From an uncultured Prevotellaceae bacterium (lineage in GTDB: Bacteria; Bacteroidota; Bacteroidia; Bacteroidales; Bacteroidaceae), in assembly GCA_937902455.1 (NCBI GenBank), contig CALELI010000107.1:1-39782 (forward strand): a stretch of DNA of 39,782 bases. Direction: 5' to 3'. Position numbers and translations under genes: made by a program. The notes beneath the pieces are model-generated. The model saw only the letters and a list, made by a program, of their open reading frames with translations, ran no database searches and had not been told where the DNA came from. Below are positions 24,831-32,730 of this stretch, in pieces (the first letter of the stretch is position 1; the number at the start of each line of letters is the position of its first letter).

Positions 24831-26618
24831 ATGAAAAAGGTATATATATTAAATAAGGTATGCACGTTAAGGGCAAGCAGCAAACTACTGTTGACCGCAT
24901 TTGCATCACTTATCATGTTTGCTTCATGTAAGGACGAGCATTTTGACGTCAATCCCAACGTAGAAGGCAGACAGACTATCTGGGAGAATATAAAGTCCAA
25001 CCCTGACTTGTCAGAATTTGCCTACATTCTCAGCAACACATACTATTCAAAGTCTGAGACGTCAACCACGTCTCAGACATACGCAGACCTGCTCAGTTGC
25101 GATCAGACATTCACCGTATGGGCACCGAAGAATGGTTCCTTCGACTTTGAGAAATTCAAGGCAATGCTTGAAGAGAACAGCATCACAGCCCATTATCGTG
25201 TGGAAAAGGAACTTATTCGCAACAACATGGTCCGCTATTCTCACCCACTGTCAGGAGCGGGAGTAGACACACTGGATTTGTTTAATGACAAGACTGTAGT
25301 GTTTGATAGGACAAGCAAGACATTGGCTTCCAACAACATCACGACTGCAAACATCGCATGTTCAAACGGTATTATCCATATCACCGACGGATCTGTACCA
25401 TATCTGCCGAACATCTACGAGTTGCTCGGCCAGCTCAATGGAATCGACTCCATCTACAACTTCATCCAGGGATATGAGAAGTTTGAGTTCAACGAATATG
25501 CCAGCACACAGGGTCCTACCGTCAATGGTAGCATCACATGGGTTGACTCCGTGACAAATCTCACTAACGAGTACTTCTATTCAATGGGAGCCTACCTTAA
25601 TCGCGAGGACAGTCTCTACGCCATGATTGTACCTAAGAACGACGCATGGAAGGATATACTCAAGATGACGAAGACTTATTACAATTTCATGCCGACCTAC
25701 ACCCAGACAGTCACTACAGTTGATATTGAAGGTGACGAGAAGTCGGAACAGGTAACCACGACATACACCGATGCTGAACTGGATTCCATGCTCAACCTGT
25801 ATGCTAAGAGTGCTATCTGCGACAACCTCGTGTTCAACGCAAGATACCAGGTGAAGGCTTTCAATCCATACCTTCCTTGGGACTGCGACTCCATTGTCAG
25901 CACAAGCTACAACAAGTTCAAGGCTCCATTCATTGAACCATTGTTCGACGGCAACAAGACCCCTGCCATCGCAAGTAACGGCTATGTCTATCTCGTTGAT
26001 CATTTCAACTTCCGCTCGGCAGACACATGGGCAGCGAAGAAGGTTCTTGAGGCAGAGATGACACGCAATGTAGAAAGCAACACACGCTGTACCCTTTCAA
26101 ACTACACAGGTACATTTGAGAGAAACGACTCTATTATCAAGTACACCGTGGTTCGTACCGTACAATCCAGTTCTTCTGCAAATCCGGAAGTGACATTCAA
26201 GATTCCTAACACGCTGTCATGCAAGTACGACATCTACATTCTCATGGCACACAACACCAATGCCGATAAACCTGCAAAGTTCAAGGCAACTCTGGCATAC
26301 CACGATGGAAGAAAGGCCACATCTACGACTGCGACATTCAAGCCTCTTGATAACGACACGATTCACAAGGGCGGTTCGAACATCTTCGTCACTCGCCCTC
26401 CTTATATCGACGAGAAGGGTTACCTGCAGTATGTTGATACCATTCCGTTGGCAAAAGATTTCTTGTTGCCGATTTCATACTACAAGATGGACAAGGCATA
26501 TGTCACTCTCAAGATTGCATCCAACGTCACATCTAAGGAAACTGCCACTTATTCTCGAGAGATGTGGATTGACAAGATTATTTTCGTAGCAAAGGAAAAT
26601 GAGGACATTCAAGAATAA
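24831..26618 (+). CDS. Fasciclin-domain surface lipoprotein C
   Basis: A 595-aa lipoprotein with a long signal region and lipid Cys33 (IMFASCKDEHF), again followed by K and two acidic residues. Two FAS1 units are readable: QTFTVWAPKNGSFDFEKF with NGIIHITDGSVPYLPNIYELL, and LYAMIVPKNDAWKDIL with NGYVYLVDHF. The C-terminal 170 residues are beta-rich (CKYDIYILMAH, KFKATLAYHDG, YVTLKIASN, MWIDKIIFVAKE) and resemble a carbohydrate-binding-like sandwich, similar in arrangement to lipoprotein B. The gene lies between the two SusCD pairs. SusC 2 starts 13 nt downstream behind a strong AAGGAGG that overlaps this gene's stop. Confidence 0.8.
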   Translation: MKKVYILNKVCTLRASSKLLLTAFASLIMFASCKDEHFDVNPNVEGRQTIWENIKSNPDLSEFAYILSNTYYSKSETSTTSQTYADLLSCDQTFTVWAPKNGSFDFEKFKAMLEENSITAHYRVEKELIRNNMVRYSHPLSGAGVDTLDLFNDKTVVFDRTSKTLASNNITTANIACSNGIIHITDGSVPYLPNIYELLGQLNGIDSIYNFIQGYEKFEFNEYASTQGPTVNGSITWVDSVTNLTNEYFYSMGAYLNREDSLYAMIVPKNDAWKDILKMTKTYYNFMPTYTQTVTTVDIEGDEKSEQVTTTYTDAELDSMLNLYAKSAICDNLVFNARYQVKAFNPYLPWDCDSIVSTSYNKFKAPFIEPLFDGNKTPAIASNGYVYLVDHFNFRSADTWAAKKVLEAEMTRNVESNTRCTLSNYTGTFERNDSIIKYTVVRTVQSSSSANPEVTFKIPNTLSCKYDIYILMAHNTNADKPAKFKATLAYHDGRKATSTTATFKPLDNDTIHKGGSNIFVTRPPYIDEKGYLQYVDTIPLAKDFLLPISYYKMDKAYVTLKIASNVTSKETATYSREMWIDKIIFVAKENEDIQE

Positions 26619-26623
26619 GGAGG
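26617..26623 (+). promoter_or_regulatory. Strong Shine-Dalgarno site before SusC 2
   Basis: AAGGAGG lies 8 nt before the ATG at 26632 and overlaps the stop codon of lipoprotein C. Full Shine-Dalgarno sites are uncommon in Bacteroidetes. It fixes the start at 26632 rather than the later in-frame ATG at 26665. Confidence 0.75.
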
Positions 26624-26631
26624 ACTGATTT

Positions 26632-29600
26632 ATGAAAAAGAACAATAACAATAAAGTCTACGCAATGACAAATTTGCACATTGGGAAATCGGCTTTGATG
26701 CTCATGCTGATGGCAACACCTTTCTTCGGTGTCTCATCCTACGCACAGGAGGAAGAATCCGCACCTGAAGAAGTAAAAGCACCTGTGCGCACCACAAAGC
26801 CAGCCCCTGTTTATGAAATGAAATCCATCAGTGGAACAGTTTTCGACGCAGCCAGCAACGCTCCTGTCTCTGGTGCTCGAATCCAGGCTTATGGACTGAA
26901 TCGCTATTCCACCATGACAGAGGAAGACGGTACCTTCACTATCAAGGTCCCTGTATTTGCCACTTCACTCTATGTCACATCTCCTGAATACAACGATGTA
27001 CAAGTAGCAATCGGTGGGGAATCAGTAGGAAAGGTACTGCTTTACAGCAATAAGTTCAACTCCTTCTATTCACCACAGACACAGGTGACATCAGGCAAGG
27101 TCATCAACATTGTCAATTCAAGCGCATTGTCCATTGACAGCGAAATAGAGAACAGGTTAGGTGGTGACATCCACACCATTTCCCGTACCGGTGTACCAGG
27201 ACAAGGAGTTGCCATGTTCCTCAGAGGACTCAACTCCATCAACATCAACTCCCAGCCGCTCATCATCCTTGATGGAATCATGATGGACATGCAGCTTGAC
27301 CGTACAAGCATCCATGATGGATTCTTCAATAATGTTCTCTCTGCCATCGACCCAGAAGACATTGAAAGCGTTGAAGTCATGAAGAATGCCACATCCCTCT
27401 ATGGTTCACGCGGTGGTAACGGAGTCATCCTCATCAACACCAAACGTGGTCACAGCATGGCAACCAAGATCAACGTATCTGCATTTGCAGGTATTGAGAC
27501 TGCACCAAAAACCATGAAGGTTCTTGATGGTGGCCAGTACAGGAACTACGTCAGCGAGCTTATCGGAACGACCACCTACGGTCAGGATAACGCCACGGCA
27601 AGTGCTTCCATCCCGTTCCTCAACGACAATCCTGACTATTACTGGTATCCACTCTATCACAACAACACCGACTGGTCGGATGGACTGTATCGCACTGCGT
27701 TCACTCAGAACTACAAGGTCAACGTACAGGGTGGTGACGATATCGCCATGTACAGCCTCTCTCTCGGCTATGCCAATTCCGAGTCAACAGCCAAGGGCAA
27801 CCAGTTCGACCGTCTGAACATCCGTTTCAACACCGACATCAATCTCGTGCGCAACATCAGCACTCAGCTCGACGTTGCATACAGCCGTACGAACTATGAC
27901 CTTCGCGACAACGGATGGGCCGAGAGCTACAGTGAGAGCAACATCACCTCTCCTAACGTGCTCGGACTTATCCAGGCACCGTTCATCAGCAAATACAACT
28001 ACTATACTGGCGATGACGCGAAACTGCATCTCTCACAGGTTTATTCAGGCAAGAACATAGACGACCAGAATTATCCGTTTGCCTTTGCTTCAAAATACGT
28101 CACCAACTCAGCCCTCTCAAATCCTTACTGGATTCTTGAGAATGGTGACGGAGTCAACAAGAATCATCAGGAGGTCACTCAGTTCAACCTGAATGTAATG
28201 CCACGCTGGGACATCAACAAGCACCTCTACCTCACTAACCGCTTCGCATACCAGCTCAACCGTGCAAGCGAGAAGTACTACCTTCCTGAGGCAGGTACAC
28301 CAACCTACAACCTCGAAGGCATGGGCGACGTTACAAGCGTCAAGAAGAGCCTCTTCGACAAGGAGACATCACTCTACGAAGACTTCCGCATCAACTGGAG
28401 CAACAACTACGGACAGCACGACATCTCCGCATTCGGAGGATTCCGTTTCACTTCCAATTCATTTACCGACAGCTACATGACAGGTTACAATGGTGGAAAC
28501 GACAAGATGCCAGACAACAAGACATCCGATAAGTTCCGCAGTGTTCAGGGTACCAACGACTCATGGCGCAACCTCTCCTACTATGCACAGGCCAACTACT
28601 CATTCCGCAACACATACTTCGTACAGGGTTCCATCTCAGCCGACGCATCTTCACGCTTCGGTAAGGAAACATCCGGAGGTCTCAAGATGTTCGGTGTGAA
28701 ATGGGGTCTCTTCCCTTCACTTCAGGCAGGATGGGTAATCACCAACGAATCATGGTTCAACAAGGTACGCGGCGTCGACTACCTCAAGTTCACGGCAGGC
28801 TACGACATCAGCGGAAACGACAATGTCAACTATTCTGCAAGCCGTACATACTTCCAGGCAACTCCGTTCCTCAAGACAGCAATCGGACTCCAGCTCATGA
28901 ACATCGAGAATCCTGAAATCCAGTGGGAAACTACTCACAGATGGAATTTCGCACTCAACGGTTCATTTGTCAACAACAGAATTCAGGCTGGTATCGACTT
29001 CTATGTCAGCAACACCGACAATCTCCTTACCATGAAGTCCATCAACTACATGACAGGACTCAACCACTTCTGGTGCAACGACGGATCACTCCGTAACATT
29101 GGTGCAGAAGTAAATGTAAATGCCCTTATCGTCAACTCACGCGACTTCAAGTGGCAGCTCGGTGCAACACTCGGACACTACAAGAACCGCATCACATCAC
29201 TTCCTGAAGACGACTACACAACCAAGATTTACGGAGGTGAAGTGCTTACCAGCATTGACAACCCAGTAGGACTCTTCTATGGTTACAAGACAGCAGGCGT
29301 ATTCTCGTCCGACAAGGAGGCAAGCACAGCAGGTACACTCGGCTACCTCAAGTACCCTACAGGATTGAAGAACAACCCTTACAACAACTTCCGTGCAGGC
29401 GACGTTCACTTCGTCGACATGAACAATGATGGAGTCATTAACGAATCCGACAAGACAACCATCGGCGACCCTAACCCTGACATCTACGGAAATATCTTCA
29501 CCAACTTCTCCTACAAGCACTGGACGCTCGACTTCACATTCAAGTACTCACTCGGAAACGACATCTACAACTACAACCGTCGTCAGCTCGAGAGCGTCAA

Positions 29601-29973
29601 CAACTTCTACAACCAGAGTCAGGCAACCCTCAACCGCTGGACATGCGAAGGACAGGTTACCGACGTGCCACGTGTCTGCTCATCCACAAGCGAGGACTGG
29701 GTCAACAACGAGCGCTTCTCTGACCGCTGGATTGAAGACGGCAGTTTCCTGAAGCTCAAGAAAGTCCGTCTGTCATATGCATTGCCTCTATCACTCAGCT
29801 GGATTCAGGGAATCACTGTCTGGGGCGAGGCAAACAACCTCTTCGTAGTAAGCCGCTATACTGGCAACGACCCAGAGACATCCTGCAACAACAGCGTACT
29901 CTATCAGGGTATCGACGCAGGACTTCTCCCTGCTAATCGCAGCTTCAACCTCGGAGTAAAGTTCAATCTGTAA
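26632..29973 (+). CDS. SusC-like TonB-dependent outer membrane transporter 2
   Basis: A 1113-aa outer membrane protein. The signal peptide is long and ends GVSSYA before Q39. A proline- and glutamate-rich linker (EEESAPEEVKAP) is followed by the carboxypeptidase-like domain (ISGTVFDAASNAPVSGARI, then EEDGTFTIKV). The plug signature is diverged: FLRGLNSININSQPLIILDG and VEVMKNATSLYGSRGGNGVILI. The barrel ends in FNLGVKFNL. I see no convincing TonB box before the plug, unlike transporter 1. The two transporters are clearly different sequences, not a recent duplication. SusD 2 follows after 18 nt. Confidence 0.93.
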   Translation: MKKNNNNKVYAMTNLHIGKSALMLMLMATPFFGVSSYAQEEESAPEEVKAPVRTTKPAPVYEMKSISGTVFDAASNAPVSGARIQAYGLNRYSTMTEEDGTFTIKVPVFATSLYVTSPEYNDVQVAIGGESVGKVLLYSNKFNSFYSPQTQVTSGKVINIVNSSALSIDSEIENRLGGDIHTISRTGVPGQGVAMFLRGLNSININSQPLIILDGIMMDMQLDRTSIHDGFFNNVLSAIDPEDIESVEVMKNATSLYGSRGGNGVILINTKRGHSMATKINVSAFAGIETAPKTMKVLDGGQYRNYVSELIGTTTYGQDNATASASIPFLNDNPDYYWYPLYHNNTDWSDGLYRTAFTQNYKVNVQGGDDIAMYSLSLGYANSESTAKGNQFDRLNIRFNTDINLVRNISTQLDVAYSRTNYDLRDNGWAESYSESNITSPNVLGLIQAPFISKYNYYTGDDAKLHLSQVYSGKNIDDQNYPFAFASKYVTNSALSNPYWILENGDGVNKNHQEVTQFNLNVMPRWDINKHLYLTNRFAYQLNRASEKYYLPEAGTPTYNLEGMGDVTSVKKSLFDKETSLYEDFRINWSNNYGQHDISAFGGFRFTSNSFTDSYMTGYNGGNDKMPDNKTSDKFRSVQGTNDSWRNLSYYAQANYSFRNTYFVQGSISADASSRFGKETSGGLKMFGVKWGLFPSLQAGWVITNESWFNKVRGVDYLKFTAGYDISGNDNVNYSASRTYFQATPFLKTAIGLQLMNIENPEIQWETTHRWNFALNGSFVNNRIQAGIDFYVSNTDNLLTMKSINYMTGLNHFWCNDGSLRNIGAEVNVNALIVNSRDFKWQLGATLGHYKNRITSLPEDDYTTKIYGGEVLTSIDNPVGLFYGYKTAGVFSSDKEASTAGTLGYLKYPTGLKNNPYNNFRAGDVHFVDMNNDGVINESDKTTIGDPNPDIYGNIFTNFSYKHWTLDFTFKYSLGNDIYNYNRRQLESVNNFYNQSQATLNRWTCEGQVTDVPRVCSSTSEDWVNNERFSDRWIEDGSFLKLKKVRLSYALPLSLSWIQGITVWGEANNLFVVSRYTGNDPETSCNNSVLYQGIDAGLLPANRSFNLGVKFNL

Positions 29974-29991
29974 AAAAGAAAGGATATTTAT

Positions 29992-32076
29992 ATGAAAAAG
30001 AATATATTCAACATAGCTAACGGAGCAAAGACATTGATTGCAAGCTGTGCACTGCTGATTGGGGCATCCTCATGTTCTGACATGCTTACCGTCGACTCGG
30101 GCGACAAGCTTTACACCAATGCAAACGACACACTCTACTCCTATCTCGGTATCCTGAAATGCGTACAGGACGTAGCAGAGCGTCAGGTACTCCTTGGAGA
30201 GCTGCGAGGCGACCTCGTGTCAACAACGACTCAGGTGACCGACACACTCCATGCAATATCCAATTTCGACGACCCTCAGGATGGCAGTTGCTCTCTCCTC
30301 AACATCAGCGACTACTACAACATCATCAACAACTGCAACCTCTACATTGCAAATGCTGATACGTCAGCTGTCAAGAGCAACATCAAGTACATGATTCCAG
30401 AGTACGCACAGGTACAGGCCATCCGTGCCTGGACCTATCTCCAGCTCGTGCAGAACTACGGAAGCGTGCCATTCATCACCGACCCGATTTCGTCCCTCGA
30501 CGTAGTCAAGAACTTCGATTACGAGAACAATCAGGTCACACGCGAGGATCTCATCAACAGGATACTCGATACGGGCATCACACAGTTCCTCGACACCGAG
30601 TACCCTCAGTACGAGACATTCGACAACGGAGCAGTCAATATTGCATCACGCAAGATGATGTTTCCTATCCGTCTCGTCCTTGCCGACATGTACCTGCTTC
30701 GCGGACAGTCGCAGGATGACTATCTCCAGGCAGCCAAGTACTACTATGAATACCTCAAGTTCAACAACCCGGTACTTCCTGCACTCTATTGCTCTGCCAC
30801 CCGTACACGCATCAGTCAGGGGACAGATGATGAGGAATACGCCTATTCCGCATCTGCCATCGGCGGCGAGACATGGGGACAGTGGGCAAGCAAGTACGCC
30901 TTCTCCGCTACTGACGATGTCATCACATTCATTCCGAGTTCGTCAAATAAGCAGTTCGGCACTATGCTCACACGCGTAGCCGACATCTACGGCTACACCC
31001 CTACATCAAGCCAGAACTCATATACATCAGGCGATGAGGTGGAAGGCACGGCAGAGACCAGTACATCCGGTTCCATCACCGTAAGCCGTAACCACAAGAG
31101 CCAGACTACTCCTTCAGGGGCATACTACACCCTCAACAAGAAGCAGTCCTACATCTACTACGACAACTCCACCACCGTACCGACACGCATGGAATACGAG
31201 AGCGGAGATGCCCGTTACGGAAACAGCACGGAACAGGCAACCTACGAAAGCCAGGCCTACCTCCTCTGTTCAAAGGCATCACGCGGAGCAACGTTCTACT
31301 ACACCATCCCTGTCTATCGTACTGCCCTCGTATGGCTTCGATTTGCAGAGGCAGTCAATCGTGCAGGCTATCCACAGATGGCATTCGCCATCCTCAAGGA
31401 CGGAATCTCAGCCGAGAACCTGCCGACCCATGCCATCCGCTACGACACCCATTACGTCATCAATGAAGTAGGCGATACTCTCCGCAACGACTCAGGTGAG
31501 TTCGTCCTCGTGACCGACACCATCCCGTACCTCAAGCTCAACAGCGTCGGAGCAATGTACTATGTCGATGCTGACCAGCTCGATGCCTTCAATGCTCAGT
31601 TCGACTTCCAGGACGATGCATGGAACGGCAACTACGGAGTCCACGCACGTGGATGTGGATTCGGTACATGGGCACAGTCATCAGAAATCACTGTCCGCAC
31701 CAATATCATGGGCTACAACGACAGTATCTCCTACGACTACTCCAACATCATCCGCAACTATGGTTACGACCCGTCAGACATCAATGAAGCAATACTCGGA
31801 ATAGAAGAGGCACTCGTAGATGAGCTCGCGCTCGAACTCGCATTCGAAGGCTACCGCTTCACCGACCTCGTCCGCATAGCCAACCACCGCAACGACACGG
31901 GATTCGACGGCACGTCATGGCTTGCCAACAAGATTGCATCACGCGATGTCCGCTACAACCCTTACAAGGAAGATGTCACACCAGAGACACTTGCACGAGG
32001 ATTCAATCAGGATATCTTCAACAAACTCATGCAAACAGATAACTGGTATCTCGAGAAACCGGAATGGACATACTGA
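29992..32076 (+). CDS. SusD/RagB-like outer membrane lipoprotein 2
   Basis: A 694-aa lipoprotein, longer than typical SusD (about 550-600 aa). Lipid Cys28 lies in GASSCSDMLTV. SusD features include VQAIRAWTYLQLVQNYGSVPFI near residue 135, MMFPIRLVLADMYLLRGQ, VYRTALVWLRFAEAVNRAGY and the late EEALVDELALELAFEGYRFTDLVRIA. Extra sequence between about 290 and 390 is rich in Ser and Thr and may form an added ligand-facing insertion. A GAAAGGA site lies about 8 nt before the start. It is the last gene of the operon and is followed by a hairpin. It should pair with SusC 2. Confidence 0.93.
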   Translation: MKKNIFNIANGAKTLIASCALLIGASSCSDMLTVDSGDKLYTNANDTLYSYLGILKCVQDVAERQVLLGELRGDLVSTTTQVTDTLHAISNFDDPQDGSCSLLNISDYYNIINNCNLYIANADTSAVKSNIKYMIPEYAQVQAIRAWTYLQLVQNYGSVPFITDPISSLDVVKNFDYENNQVTREDLINRILDTGITQFLDTEYPQYETFDNGAVNIASRKMMFPIRLVLADMYLLRGQSQDDYLQAAKYYYEYLKFNNPVLPALYCSATRTRISQGTDDEEYAYSASAIGGETWGQWASKYAFSATDDVITFIPSSSNKQFGTMLTRVADIYGYTPTSSQNSYTSGDEVEGTAETSTSGSITVSRNHKSQTTPSGAYYTLNKKQSYIYYDNSTTVPTRMEYESGDARYGNSTEQATYESQAYLLCSKASRGATFYYTIPVYRTALVWLRFAEAVNRAGYPQMAFAILKDGISAENLPTHAIRYDTHYVINEVGDTLRNDSGEFVLVTDTIPYLKLNSVGAMYYVDADQLDAFNAQFDFQDDAWNGNYGVHARGCGFGTWAQSSEITVRTNIMGYNDSISYDYSNIIRNYGYDPSDINEAILGIEEALVDELALELAFEGYRFTDLVRIANHRNDTGFDGTSWLANKIASRDVRYNPYKEDVTPETLARGFNQDIFNKLMQTDNWYLEKPEWTY

Positions 32077-32103
32077 TTCAATCCTTCACACATACAATAA
32101 ACC

Positions 32104-32130
32104 AAGAGAGCGGCACAACGCCGCTCTCTT
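32104..32130 (+). terminator. GC-rich hairpin at the end of the fasciclin/SusCD operon
   Basis: AAGAGAGCGGC (32104-32114) pairs perfectly with GCCGCTCTCTT (32120-32130) around a 5-nt loop, 27 nt after the last stop. There is no long T run (TTCATTAACC), so termination may be partial, and the deacylase gene 16 nt later may receive read-through. Confidence 0.75.
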
Positions 32131-32146
32131 CATTAACCAAACCACT

Positions 32147-32668
32147 ATGACACGAGAACAAATCGTATTAGACTATCTTGACACCCACGCCATCCCCTAC
32201 TCCGTCTATCACCACCCCGAAGGCAAGACCATTGAGGAAGCCAAACGCTGGTGGAAGGACGACGGAAGCATCCACTGCAAGAACATCTTCCTCCGCAACC
32301 ACAAAGGCAACCAGCACTACCTCGTCTGTTTCCACTGCGACCACGACCTCGACATCCACGACCTTGAGCACCGTCTGAAAGAGGCTCTCGTCAGTCAGGG
32401 CAAGACGGCACCAGGGAAACTCTCCTTCGCATCCCCGGAGAGAATGATGCGCTATCTCGGGCTCGAACCTGGCAGCGTATCTCCCTTCGGACTCATCAAC
32501 GACCAGGAACACCATGTCCACCTCTTCCTCGACTCCGCACTCCTCGATGCCACCACCCTGTCCTTCCACCCCAACGACTGCCGCGGCACGGTAGTCATCA
32601 CCCGTAAAGCCTTCGAGACCTATCTCGCTACTCTCGGCAACACATACGAATACATAAAACTGGCATAG
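32147..32668 (+). CDS. Prolyl-tRNA deacylase (ProX/YbaK-like trans-editing protein)
   Basis: A 173-aa cytoplasmic protein of the prolyl-tRNA synthetase-associated (YbaK/ProXp) fold, which hydrolyses Ala mis-attached to tRNA(Pro). Typical motifs are YHHPEGKTIEEA, HCKNIFLRN with the expected catalytic Lys45, GNQHYLVCFH, KLSFASPERM, and LGLEPGSVSPFGLIND, a family hallmark. The start at 32147 is chosen because it gives the normal N-terminus (MTREQIVLDYLDTH). The frame is open upstream only by running into the SusD gene. The gene is unrelated in function to the transport operon. Its 3' end overlaps the left arm of its own terminator. No separate promoter was found. Confidence 0.92.
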   Translation: MTREQIVLDYLDTHAIPYSVYHHPEGKTIEEAKRWWKDDGSIHCKNIFLRNHKGNQHYLVCFHCDHDLDIHDLEHRLKEALVSQGKTAPGKLSFASPERMMRYLGLEPGSVSPFGLINDQEHHVHLFLDSALLDATTLSFHPNDCRGTVVITRKAFETYLATLGNTYEYIKLA

Positions 32669-32691
32669 GATATTTCCCATGTCAGTTTTTT
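32656..32691 (+). terminator. Terminator overlapping the deacylase stop codon, possibly bidirectional
   Basis: AAAACTGGCAT (32656-32666) pairs with ATGTCAGTTTT (32679-32689) with one G-T pair, followed by TT. Read on the minus strand, the same stem ends in four T, so it may also stop the leftward GH2 transcript. Confidence 0.75.
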
Positions 32692-32730
32692 CTATGCTTC
32701 CAGCGATAAGGACCTTTCCAGTACGAAAAG

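Noticed and set aside
14528..32076. Classical polysaccharide utilisation locus
   Set aside because: There is no glycoside hydrolase, polysaccharide lyase, hybrid sensor or sigma/anti-sigma pair within the operon; the nearby hydrolases lie in separate units.
31922..32146. Longer N-terminus for the prolyl-tRNA deacylase
   Set aside because: The upstream codons overlap the SusD 2 gene and its hairpin. The start at 32147 gives the expected family N-terminus.
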